Shown here one piece after another: positions 1 to 5,923 of a stretch of DNA of 7,248 nucleotides. Location: the NCBI GenBank assembly GCA_021805485.1, contig JAJZFF010000498.1:1-7248 (forward strand), in the 5' to 3' direction. The position numbers and the translations under genes were made by a program. How positions within the stretch are numbered: the stretch's first letter is position 1; each line of letters opens with the position of its first letter. The notes below the pieces were generated by a model. The model worked only from the letters and a program-made list of their open reading frames with translations. It ran no database searches and was not told the DNA's origin. The stretch comes from Pseudomonadota bacterium. GTDB lineage: Bacteria > Pseudomonadota > Alphaproteobacteria > Acetobacterales > Acetobacteraceae.

Positions 1-420
1 GCGCACTTGCTCGGGCGCGGCGTCGGTGTCCAGTTCGAAGCGCAGCGCGATCTCGATCACGCCCACCGGTGCGGTGCGGTCGATGGCCAGCGTGCCGCGC
101 GCATCCCAGAGTCCTTCAGCGATGATGCGCCCACCGCGGAGCTCGATCCCCATCGCGGTCGCGACCGCCTTGAGCGTGACACCGGCACAGGCGATCAGCG
201 CCTCGAGCAGCATGTCCCCCGAACAGGCCAGGCTGCCGTCGCCGCCGGCGGCCTGATGCAGTCCGGCCCGGGTCTCGCCGGCCCAGGACCGCACCACGCA
301 GGCGACCTCCCCGGCCTCGATACGGCCCTCGGCGCGGGCCGGGATCCGGGCGCTGGCGGGATCCTCGCGGTAGCGTTGCTTCAGCGGCGCCTGTATCGCG
401 CGCAGGGCGTTGGCATCCAT
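1..420 (-). CDS. OsmC family protein (partial, C-terminus off the left edge)
   Basis: The first 140 residues of an OsmC/Ohr-superfamily protein are visible; the gene runs off the window at base 1, so the C-terminal part is missing. The diagnostic segment is ACSGDMLLEALIACAGVTLK (residues 65-84), which holds the two cysteines (Cys66, Cys78) in the positions expected for the family's redox pair. In characterised OsmC and Ohr proteins such a pair reduces organic hydroperoxides in the cytoplasm, but many relatives are uncharacterised, so substrate and function here are inferred. The ATG start is preceded by purine-rich AGGAAAGGACCAGGACC, giving plausible Shine-Dalgarno pairing about 8 bases upstream. 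It follows ndh on the same strand after a 103-base gap, so it may be a distal operon member or have its own promoter. I saw no convincing -35/-10 pair in that gap. Confidence 0.88.
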   Translation of the reverse strand, partial: MDANALRAIQAPLKQRYREDPASARIPARAEGRIEAGEVACVVRSWAGETRAGLHQAAGGDGSLACSGDMLLEALIACAGVTLKAVATAMGIELRGGRIIAEGLWDARGTLAIDRTAPVGVIEIALRFELDTDAAPEQVR

Positions 421-447
421 GGTCCTGGTCCTTTCCTCGGCGTCCTT

Positions 448-523
448 CCGGGCCTGCCGGCTTGTGCCCGTCCCCGTCACTGCCGAGAGGTTGAACCAGG
501 ATCGCGACCGGCGGCAAGCCCGG
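448..523 (-). repeat. Long-spaced inverted repeat in the ndh-osmC gap
   Basis: On the plus strand CCGGGCCTGCCG (448-459) and CGGCAAGCCCGG (512-523) are reverse complements at 11 of 12 positions. In a minus-strand transcript the single mismatch becomes a G-U pair, so a 12-bp stem with a 52-base loop could form. One arm starts directly after the ndh stop codon. There is no U-tract, so it is not a standard intrinsic terminator. It could be an mRNA 3'-end or attenuation structure, or chance in GC-rich DNA. Confidence 0.3.
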
Positions 524-1861
524 TCAGTGCAGCTTCACCTCCGGCTCGGCGCGGCGCGAGAGGCCGCGCGCCATCACCCCGAGCAGCGTCCGCCAGGCGC
601 CATACAGCGCCACCTCGTGCATGATGTAGAGGGACCGGTAGACGAGGCGCGCGAACAGCCCCTCGATGAACATGCTGCGCCCGACCAGGAACCCCATCAG
701 GCTGCCGACGGTGCTGTAGCGCCCGAGCGAGACGAGCGAGCCGAAATCGCGATAGACGAACGGCACCACCTCCCGCCCGGCGAGACGGCGGCGGATCTGG
801 CGCAGCATGTGCGCCGCCTGCTGGTGCGCTGCCTGGGCGCGGGGGGGAATCGGCGTCGGAAAGCCCGGGCGCGGGCAGGCGGCGCAATCGCCGATGGCGA
901 AGATGTCGGGGTCGCGCGTCGTCTGCAACGTCTCGGTGACGACGAGCTGGTTGAGCCGGTTCGTCTCCAGGCCGCCGATCTCGCGCAGTACCGCCGGCGC
1001 GCGCACGCCGGCGGCCCAGACGACGAGCTCCGAGGGAATGAAGCTGCCGTCGGCGAGGCTGACGCCGTCGGCGCGCACCGCGCCCACCTTCGCCCCGGTG
1101 CGCACCTCGACGCCGAGTTCCACCAGCAGGCGCATGGTGGCGAGCGAGATGCGCTCGGGCAGCGCCGGCAGGATGCGGTCCGCGGCCTCGAGCAGAATGA
1201 TGCGGATGTCGCGCTGCGGATCGACGCGGTCGAGGCCGTAGCCGACCACCTCGCGGATGGTCCGATGGAGCTCGGCGGCCAGCTCGGTACCGGTGGCGCC
1301 TGCACCGATGACGACGACATGGAGCTGGCCCGGCCGCACCGGCGTCTCCTGGGCGTGGGCACGGATGCAGGCATTCACCAGGCGGCGGTTGAAGCGCACC
1401 GCCTGCTCCGGCGTCTCCAGCGGCACCGCGTACTCGGCCACGCCCGGCGTGCCGAAATCGTTGGTGACGCTGCCGATGGCGACGACGAGCGTGTCGTAGC
1501 CGAAGGCGCGCTCGGAGGTGATCTGGCGCCCCTCCTCGTCATAGGCCGGAGCGACGAGAACCTCCTTGCGCACCCGGTCGATGCTGGCGAGCTCGCCGAG
1601 GCGGTAGCGAAAATGGTGCCAGTGCGCCTGGGCGAGATAGTTCAGCTCATGCTCGCCAGGATCCATGCTGCCCGCGGCGACCGCGTGCAGCAGCGGCTTC
1701 CAGATATGGGTGCGCGACTTCTCGATCAGCGTCACCTCGGCACCGCCGCGGCCGACACGGTCACCGAGGCGCGTGACCAGCTCCAGCCCCGCGGCGCCGC
1801 CGCCGACCACCACGATCCGGTGGCGCCGCCCATCCGGATGCGCCAGCGCCTCACCGGTCAT
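524..1861 (-). CDS. ndh: NAD(P)/FAD-dependent oxidoreductase, type II NADH:quinone dehydrogenase (NDH-2)
   Basis: The product (445 aa) is a single-subunit, non-proton-pumping NADH:quinone oxidoreductase that passes electrons from cytosolic NADH through FAD to the quinone pool. Visible features are the N-terminal FAD-binding Rossmann motif VVVGGGAAGLE (residues 17-27), the second, NADH-binding Rossmann motif VVIGAGATGTELA (183-195), the FAD-contacting FAIGDCA (321-327) and the NDH-2 quinone-site signature AQAAHQQ (342-348). The C-terminal part (about 398-430) is hydrophobic to amphipathic, as expected for monotopic membrane attachment. Resemblance to E. coli Ndh as I remember it is striking and colinear, including WKPLLH, GGLETNR, LQTTRDPDI, STVGSLMG and the final KLH. 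Length matches (E. coli about 434 aa). The ATG follows GGGGGAAGGC; a GTG 10 codons further upstream is possible but less likely. The gene lies 68 bases after the molybdopterin subunit gene and has its own candidate promoter. Confidence 0.96.
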   Translation of the reverse strand: MTGEALAHPDGRRHRIVVVGGGAAGLELVTRLGDRVGRGGAEVTLIEKSRTHIWKPLLHAVAAGSMDPGEHELNYLAQAHWHHFRYRLGELASIDRVRKEVLVAPAYDEEGRQITSERAFGYDTLVVAIGSVTNDFGTPGVAEYAVPLETPEQAVRFNRRLVNACIRAHAQETPVRPGQLHVVVIGAGATGTELAAELHRTIREVVGYGLDRVDPQRDIRIILLEAADRILPALPERISLATMRLLVELGVEVRTGAKVGAVRADGVSLADGSFIPSELVVWAAGVRAPAVLREIGGLETNRLNQLVVTETLQTTRDPDIFAIGDCAACPRPGFPTPIPPRAQAAHQQAAHMLRQIRRRLAGREVVPFVYRDFGSLVSLGRYSTVGSLMGFLVGRSMFIEGLFARLVYRSLYIMHEVALYGAWRTLLGVMARGLSRRAEPEVKLH

Positions 1862-1894
1862 GCCTTCCCCCTGCGTCCCGCCCGGCACACCGCC

Positions 1895-1919
1895 AGGCAA
1901 GGCGAGTATCGAGGCAAGG
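1895..1919. repeat. Direct repeat AGGCAAGG x2 over the predicted ndh promoter
   Basis: AGGCAAGG occurs at 1895-1902 and again at 1912-1919, exactly 17 bases apart, in the 68-base gap between the molybdopterin subunit gene and ndh. One copy falls in the spacer between the predicted -35 and -10 and the other next to the predicted transcription start. That is where a repressor could bind. With only two copies of 8 bases in GC-rich DNA, chance is a real alternative. Confidence 0.35.
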
Positions 1920-1933
1920 TTGGGAAAACTCAA
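1905..1933 (-). promoter_or_regulatory. Candidate sigma70-type promoter for ndh
   Basis: Read on the minus strand, TTGAGT (1933-1928) is followed after exactly 17 bases by GATACT (1910-1905). Each box matches four of six positions of TTGACA and TATAAT, including the most conserved TTGA and the -10 A and final T. The -35 overlaps the stop codon of the molybdopterin subunit gene. Transcription would start near 1898, leaving a leader of about 37 bases before the ndh ATG. The stretch is noticeably more AT-rich than its surroundings. Confidence 0.42.
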
Positions 1934-4113
1934 ATCGTTCCCAGCGCCGCCTTCACCCGCGCCGGCGTATACGGCACCGAGCGCAGCCGCACGCCGGTGG
2001 CGTCGAACACGGCGTTGGAGATCGCCGCCGGAATCACCGCCGCCGAGGGCTCGCCCGCGCCCCAGGGCTTCTCCGCCGGCCGGTCGATGAGGTCGATCAC
2101 CACCTCCGGCGCCTCCGGGAAGGTCAGGATCGGGTAGCTCGCCCAGTCGAGACTGGTCACCGCGCTGCGGTCGAAGGTCAGCTCCTCCTTCAGCACGCGG
2201 CTCACGGTCTGGATGACGTTGCCCTCGATCTGGTTGCGCAGCCCGTCGGGATTGATGATCTGGCCGCAATCATGCGCGACGAAGACGCGGGCGACATGGA
2301 TCGTACCGCTGGCGCGATCGACCTCGACCTCCGCGACGGCGCCGATATAGGTGCGGACGAGCTCGTATTTGACATAGGAGACGCCGCGGCCGCGCTGGAC
2401 CGCGCCGGTCTGGCCTCCCGCCGGCGAGGGACGCGGTTGCCATTTGGACAGCGCCACCAGCCGCTCGATCAGCTCGAGGCCGCGCGGATCCTTGAGGTAT
2501 CGCCGCCGCAGCGCGATCGGGTCGGCGCCGGCGGCGGCCGCGAGTTCGTCGAGAAAACACTCGTTCGCGTAGGTGTTCTGCATCCGCCCCGGCGTACGGA
2601 TCCAGGAAGGCCGGAACGGGGTCGTCTCCAGCCGGTGGCAGACGGTGCGGATGGCGGGGAAGGCATAGGGCAGCGCCGAGTTCTGGATGATGTTGCCCGG
2701 CGCCATCGCCGTCTCGTGCGCCAGCCCGGCGAGCTCGGCCGCCACCAGCGGCACGTTGCCGGCCGCGCCCTGCGGGATGAAGAAATTCGACTGCCAGGCG
2801 GTCACGCTGCCATCTGCGTCGAGCGCGCCTGCGAGATCGATCAGCGTCGGCGGTCCCTTCGGATCCCAGCCATGCTCGTCGGCGCGCGACCATTGCACGC
2901 GCACCGGCCGTCCCGTCTCGCGCGCCAGCAGCGCCGCATCGCCGGCGGCGTCCTCGTGGCCATTGCGCCCGTAGCAGCCGGCGCCCTCGACATAGATGCA
3001 GCGCACGTCATCGGACTTCATGCCGAGCATGGCGGCGATCTGCTTGCGCAGCGCATGCGTCATCTGCGACGCCGTCCACACCGTCAGCTGCCCGTCGCGC
3101 AGCTCGGCGACCGCACAGGAAGGGCCGATCGAGCCGTGCGTGTGGATCGGGAAGTCGTAGGTGGCGGCGAGGCGCTTCGCGCCCGCGGCGAGCGCGGCCG
3201 GCGCATCGCCCACATTGCTGGTGACGTCGTCCTTCACCACCTTGGTGGCGCGCACATGCTCCCAGAGCCGAGCCTGCTCCGGCAGACCGTCCCAGTCCGA
3301 CCAGCGCGCCTTCAGGGCCCGCGCGGCGCGGATCGCGCCCCATTCGCTCTCGGCGACGACGGCGAGGAAATTGCCGACGCGCACGACCTTGATCATGCCG
3401 GGAATGGCCTGCACCGACGCCTCGTCGACCTCGAGCAGCGTCGCGCCGAGCGCTGGCGGGCGCACGACGCGGGCATGGACCATGCCCTCGACGCGGACAT
3501 CCTGCATGAACGTGAAGCGGCCGGTCACCTTGTCGGGAATGTCGAGCCGCGCCACCGATGTGCCGACGACGCGATAGCTGGCCGGGCTCTTGGCCGGCGC
3601 ATCCTTGTCCAGCTTCAGCGCGAAGCCGCCGGCGCCGATCAGCGCGCCATAGCCGATCCCCTCGCCGCCGGCGCGCGGGCGCACCGCGCCGTCCGCGGTG
3701 AGCAGATCGGCCTCCGGCACGCCGAGGCGCGTCGCCGCGAGCCGCAGCAGCGCCGCGCGCGCCGTGGCCGCGGCACGGCGGATCTGCATGCCGCCATTCT
3801 GGATCGAGAGGCTGCCATAGGTCGGCCCCTGATCCGGGGTCAGCGCCGTGTCGCCCTCGATGACGGTGACCCGGGCCAGCGGAACATCGAGCTCCTCGGC
3901 GGCGATCTGAGTCAGCGCGGTGCGCACCCCGGTGCCGAGATCGACCTTGCCGGAATAGACCGTCACCAGGCCCTGCGTGTCGATGGCGAGGAAGGCATCG
4001 ACCTCGTCGGCGGCGACGCTCTTGGCCTCGGCGCCGCGCGGCACCAGGGTAAAGGAGACGACGAGCGCGCCGGCGGCCTGCAGCAGGCTGCGACGGGACA
4101 GCATCTGGTTCAT
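1930..4113 (-). CDS. Xanthine dehydrogenase family molybdopterin-binding subunit, IorB-type (aldehyde or N-heterocycle dehydrogenase large subunit)
   Basis: The product (727 aa) is the catalytic molybdenum subunit of a two-subunit hydroxylase of the xanthine dehydrogenase superfamily. The N-terminus has a Tat-like signal: SRRSLLQ (residues 6-12), a hydrophobic core to about 25, and AEA at 28-30 as a possible cleavage site, so it is probably periplasmic. An alpha/beta-hammerhead region lies at about 195-270. The cofactor-binding part follows, with GCYGRNGHEDAAGDAALLAR (379-398), RTPGRMQNTYANECFLDEL (506-524) and the C-terminal WGAGEPS (684-690), in which Glu688 matches the catalytic base of the family. 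Length and layout resemble isoquinoline 1-oxidoreductase beta subunits and the membrane aldehyde dehydrogenases of acetic acid bacteria. The substrate cannot be read from sequence. The ATG is supported by AGGAGG five bases upstream. No FAD subunit is adjacent, as expected for IorAB rather than three-subunit enzymes. Confidence 0.93.
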   Translation of the reverse strand: MNQMLSRRSLLQAAGALVVSFTLVPRGAEAKSVAADEVDAFLAIDTQGLVTVYSGKVDLGTGVRTALTQIAAEELDVPLARVTVIEGDTALTPDQGPTYGSLSIQNGGMQIRRAAATARAALLRLAATRLGVPEADLLTADGAVRPRAGGEGIGYGALIGAGGFALKLDKDAPAKSPASYRVVGTSVARLDIPDKVTGRFTFMQDVRVEGMVHARVVRPPALGATLLEVDEASVQAIPGMIKVVRVGNFLAVVAESEWGAIRAARALKARWSDWDGLPEQARLWEHVRATKVVKDDVTSNVGDAPAALAAGAKRLAATYDFPIHTHGSIGPSCAVAELRDGQLTVWTASQMTHALRKQIAAMLGMKSDDVRCIYVEGAGCYGRNGHEDAAGDAALLARETGRPVRVQWSRADEHGWDPKGPPTLIDLAGALDADGSVTAWQSNFFIPQGAAGNVPLVAAELAGLAHETAMAPGNIIQNSALPYAFPAIRTVCHRLETTPFRPSWIRTPGRMQNTYANECFLDELAAAAGADPIALRRRYLKDPRGLELIERLVALSKWQPRPSPAGGQTGAVQRGRGVSYVKYELVRTYIGAVAEVEVDRASGTIHVARVFVAHDCGQIINPDGLRNQIEGNVIQTVSRVLKEELTFDRSAVTSLDWASYPILTFPEAPEVVIDLIDRPAEKPWGAGEPSAAVIPAAISNAVFDATGVRLRSVPYTPARVKAALGTI

Positions 4114-4118
4114 CGCGC

Positions 4119-4124
4119 CCTCCT
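4119..4124 (-). promoter_or_regulatory. Shine-Dalgarno of the molybdopterin subunit, overlapping the upstream stop
   Basis: The minus strand reads GTGAGGAGGGCGCGATG. The perfect AGGAGG shares its first base with the last base of the TGA stop of the [2Fe-2S] subunit and sits five bases before the large-subunit ATG. This fixes that start and suggests that ribosomes finishing the small subunit reinitiate directly on the large one, which would keep the two subunits in balance. Confidence 0.8.
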
Positions 4125-4591
4125 CACGTCCGCGCCGCGCGCGCGACCGCGCGGATGATGCGCTGATGCGTGCCGCAGCGGCAGAGATTGTGCGCCAGGG
4201 CCGCACGAATGTCGCTCTCGCTCGGCGACGGCTGGGTTTCGAGCAGAGCCGCGGACTGCATGATCATGCCGTTGATACAGTAGCCGCACTGCACCGCCTG
4301 CTCGTCGATGAAGGCTTGCTGGATCTTGTGCGGCCGCTCCGGCGTGCCGAGCCCTTCGAGGGTGAGCACGCTCTGCCCGGCGGACAAGGCCGAGAGCGGG
4401 GTGACGCACGCGCGCACCGGCTTGCCATCGACATGCACGGTGCAGGCACCGCACTGGCCAAGGCCGCAGCCGAAGCGCGGGCCGTGCAGGCCGAGTTCAT
4501 CGCGCAGCGCATAGAGAAGCGGCATGTCGGGATCGTCGGCATGGATCTCGACCTCCCGACCGTTCACGTGCAGAGCCAGCGTGCTCGCCAT
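4124..4591 (-). CDS. (2Fe-2S)-binding protein, IorA-type small subunit of the molybdenum dehydrogenase
   Basis: The product (155 aa) carries two [2Fe-2S] clusters that relay electrons from the molybdenum centre of its partner to an external acceptor. The N-terminal plant-ferredoxin-type domain has Cys42, Cys47, Cys50 and Cys62 (CGLGQCGAC, then AC). The C-terminal helical domain has Cys102, Cys105, Cys137 and Cys139 (CGYC and CRC), so all eight ligands are present. Length is typical of the family. It has no signal peptide of its own, so it would have to reach the periplasm bound to the Tat-tagged large subunit. The ATG follows GGGGGAGGATGCG, a good Shine-Dalgarno five bases upstream. Only 10 bases separate it from the large-subunit gene. 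The 71-base gap before it, after mmcB, has room for a promoter and contains an 8-bp palindrome (GTGCGCAC, 4643-4650), but I could not find convincing -35/-10 boxes. A cytochrome c partner, common in this class, is not in the window. Confidence 0.95.
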   Translation of the reverse strand: MASTLALHVNGREVEIHADDPDMPLLYALRDELGLHGPRFGCGLGQCGACTVHVDGKPVRACVTPLSALSAGQSVLTLEGLGTPERPHKIQQAFIDEQAVQCGYCINGMIMQSAALLETQPSPSESDIRAALAHNLCRCGTHQRIIRAVARAART

Positions 4592-4662
4592 CGCATCCTC
4601 CCCCGAGACGTTTACGCGCCGAAAGCATGCGCCGCAGGTGGGGTGCGCACAAGCGGGACGGA

Positions 4663-5124
4663 CTATTCCACCCGCAGCGCGGCGGCGAGTTCGGCGGCGC
4701 CCGCCGGGTCCTCCCGCGCCGCGAGGCGGCCGGCGGCGAGGATGGCGAAGCGGTGCAGCAAGGTCCGCCGGCGCGCCGGGGCGAGCGCGTGCGGCGGCGG
4801 CGGGCGCACCAGCTCCGCCTCGCCGCCCTCGGCCAGAATCAGCCCGGCATTCTCGGGCAGCAGCGCCAGCGGGAAGTCCGGCGCCACGGCGAAGCAGAAC
4901 CCGTCGCAGAACTCCCGGTAGTCGGGCCATTTCTGATCGGCGCGGAAATCCCGCTCGCCGGACTTCACCTCGATGACGACGAAGCCGCCATCGCCGCGCA
5001 GCGCCAGCAGGTCGGCTCGCCGGCCATTGGGCAGCCGCACCTCGTGCAGCGCCGCCCAGCCGAGCCGCCCGCACAGCCTGGCGGTGGCTCGGCGAATCTG
5101 TGCCGCGACCTCCGCCGCGCTCAC
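4663..5124 (-). CDS. mmcB: MmcB family DNA repair protein (PD-(D/E)XK nuclease-like)
   Basis: This 153-aa protein matches the MmcB family, named for mitomycin C sensitivity in Caulobacter, where I recall it as a damage-inducible repair gene. A PD-(D/E)XK-like core is visible: Glu29 in [16 protein letters not shown], Asp38, then Glu52-Val-Lys54 in [19 protein letters not shown], with Gln64 in the downstream helix position. That fits a divalent-metal-dependent nuclease fold, although nuclease activity for this family is inferred. I chose the GTG start whose last two bases form part of the TGA stop of phhB (GTGA overlap). No in-frame ATG fits, and the family's usual length is about 150 aa. No good Shine-Dalgarno precedes it, so translation is probably coupled to phhB. 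The C-terminal half, after about residue 105, is proline-, alanine- and arginine-rich and probably less conserved. No SOS-type GTTC-N7-GTTC box is visible in the short region upstream of phhB. Confidence 0.88.
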   Translation of the reverse strand: MSAAEVAAQIRRATARLCGRLGWAALHEVRLPNGRRADLLALRGDGGFVVIEVKSGERDFRADQKWPDYREFCDGFCFAVAPDFPLALLPENAGLILAEGGEAELVRPPPPHALAPARRRTLLHRFAILAAGRLAAREDPAGAAELAAALRVE

Positions 5125-5408
5125 GGCACCAGCCGGTCGATCGCCTGGGCGAGCGCGATATCCTTCTCCGACAGCCCGCCTGCATCGTGGGTCGTGAGCA
5201 GGATTTCGACCCGATTGTAGACATTGGACCATTCCGGGTGATGGTCCATCCGCTCGGCGAGCAGGGCGACGCGGCTCATGAAGCCCCAGGCGGCGCTGAA
5301 ATCGGCGAAGCGGAAGGCGCGGCGGATGGCGTCGCGCCCTTCGGCCATCGCCCAGCCAGGCAGGGACGCGGCGAGCTGCGCGCGGGCGCCTTCGGTCAGT
5401 TTCGGCAT
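5121..5408 (-). CDS. phhB: 4a-hydroxytetrahydrobiopterin dehydratase (pterin-4a-carbinolamine dehydratase)
   Basis: The 95-aa product matches pterin-4a-carbinolamine dehydratase. The enzyme dehydrates the 4a-hydroxy-tetrahydropterin made by aromatic amino acid hydroxylases so that the cofactor can be recycled. The active-site signature is complete: [20 protein letters not shown] (residues 52-71) followed by [12 protein letters not shown], giving His56, His57, His74 and Asp83 with family spacing. Length is typical (95-110 aa). The ATG is preceded by GAGGAGACACCC, an AGGAG about seven bases upstream. The stop overlaps the GTG of mmcB by a four-base GTGA. No phenylalanine hydroxylase gene is in the window, so the usual partner is not evident. 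Members of this family have also been linked to molybdopterin metabolism by gene neighbourhood, and a molybdopterin enzyme lies two genes downstream. Confidence 0.95.
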   Translation of the reverse strand: MPKLTEGARAQLAASLPGWAMAEGRDAIRRAFRFADFSAAWGFMSRVALLAERMDHHPEWSNVYNRVEILLTTHDAGGLSEKDIALAQAIDRLVP

Positions 5409-5436
5409 GGGTGTCTCCTCGCGCGTGAGAGATGGC

Positions 5437-5465
5437 TTGACCGCGACGGCGCGGCGACGGCGAAT
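5437..5465 (+). promoter_or_regulatory. Weak candidate promoter for the metallopeptidase gene (leaderless)
   Basis: TTGACC (5437-5442, five of six with TTGACA) is followed after 17 bases by GCGAAT (5460-5465, only three of six with TATAAT). Transcription would start within a base or two of the ATG at 5472, giving a leaderless message. This fits the absence of a Shine-Dalgarno before that ATG. The -10 lacks the conserved second-position A, so the call is weak. Confidence 0.22.
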
Positions 5466-5471
5466 GGGCCG

Positions 5472-5885
5472 ATGCCCGGCCCATCCTACACCGTCCCGCC
5501 CAGCGCCGACGACCTCGCCGAACTGGCCGAGCGCGCGCTCGGCGCGATTCCGGCGCGCCTCGCGCGCCACGTGAAGGATGTCGGCATCCTGGTCGAGGAG
5601 ATGCCGGACGACGCGACGCTCGACGAACTCGGAATCGAGAGCGCATGGGATCTCACCGGGCTCTATCGCGGCACGCCGCTGAACCGGCGCAGCATCGACG
5701 ATATCGCCCGCGCGCCGGACTTGATCCTGCTCTTCCGCGAGCCGATCCTGCTCGAATGGATCGAGACCGGCGAGGATCTGTTCCGCCTGGTCCGCAACGT
5801 GCTGGTGCACGAAATCGCCCATCATTTCGGCTTCAGCGACGCCGACATCGAGCGGCTGGAGCGGGAGATCGACGACGAGGCGTAA
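5472..5885 (+). CDS. Metallopeptidase family protein (minimal zincin, Zincin_1/DUF1025 type)
   Basis: The 137-aa product has the zinc-protease signature [11 protein letters not shown] at residues 113-123, with His113, Glu114 and His117 forming HExxH and Asp123 a candidate third ligand. It belongs to the small COG3824-like family of minimal zincins. Proteolytic activity and natural substrates of this family are not established to my knowledge. A conserved central block, [10 protein letters not shown] (61-70), and the hydrophobic run [14 protein letters not shown] (83-96) precede the catalytic helix, as in relatives. There is no signal peptide, so it is predicted cytoplasmic. The ATG was chosen for family length; it has no clear Shine-Dalgarno (GCGAATGGGCCG precedes it), and the reading frame stays open further upstream without a good start. 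It diverges from phhB across 63 bases and is followed after 38 bases by the HD-GYP gene, perhaps in one transcript. Confidence 0.88.
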   Translation: MPGPSYTVPPSADDLAELAERALGAIPARLARHVKDVGILVEEMPDDATLDELGIESAWDLTGLYRGTPLNRRSIDDIARAPDLILLFREPILLEWIETGEDLFRLVRNVLVHEIAHHFGFSDADIERLEREIDDEA

Positions 5886-5905
5886 ACCGCCCGTTATCCT
5901 GTCCG

Positions 5906-5920
5906 GCGCCAGGCTGGCGC
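5906..5920. repeat. Perfect 15-base palindrome just before the HD-GYP start
   Basis: GCGCCAGGCTGGCGC is a perfect 7+1+7 palindrome ending three bases before the HD-GYP ATG at 5924. In RNA it could fold as a five-pair stem (GCGCC/GGCGC) with an AGGCT loop that contains the only Shine-Dalgarno-like AGG. It may be a translation-control hairpin, a protein operator, or chance in GC-rich DNA. Confidence 0.35.
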
Positions 5921-5923
5921 GCC

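Noticed and set aside
838..850. A run of G bases inside ndh, as a possible slippage site
   Set aside because: The run is only about seven bases and encodes the Pro-Pro before the conserved AQAAHQQ motif. Runs of this size are common at this GC content and the frame is intact.
410..2137. A 575-codon open frame on the plus strand opposite ndh
   Set aside because: It has no recognisable domain, and the opposite strand encodes a clear NDH-2 with all motifs.
1862..2269. Possible N-terminal extension or fusion of ndh into the upstream open frame
   Set aside because: The frame stays open, but the segment overlaps the end of the molybdopterin subunit gene in another frame. The NDH-2 fold starts about 15 residues after the ATG at 1861, as expected for the family.
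2272..4158. A 628-codon open frame on the plus strand
   Set aside because: It is fully antisense to the molybdopterin subunit gene and reads as Arg/Ala/Gly/Asp-rich low-complexity protein without motifs. This is typical of a shadow frame in GC-rich DNA.
5100..5471. An upstream extension of the metallopeptidase reading frame to about 5100
   Set aside because: It runs antisense through phhB and the mmcB start. The family is about 130-140 aa, which fits the ATG at 5472.
5409..5471. An SOS box (GTTC-N7-GTTC type) controlling phhB-mmcB
   Set aside because: Neither GTTC nor GAAC occurs in this short divergent region.
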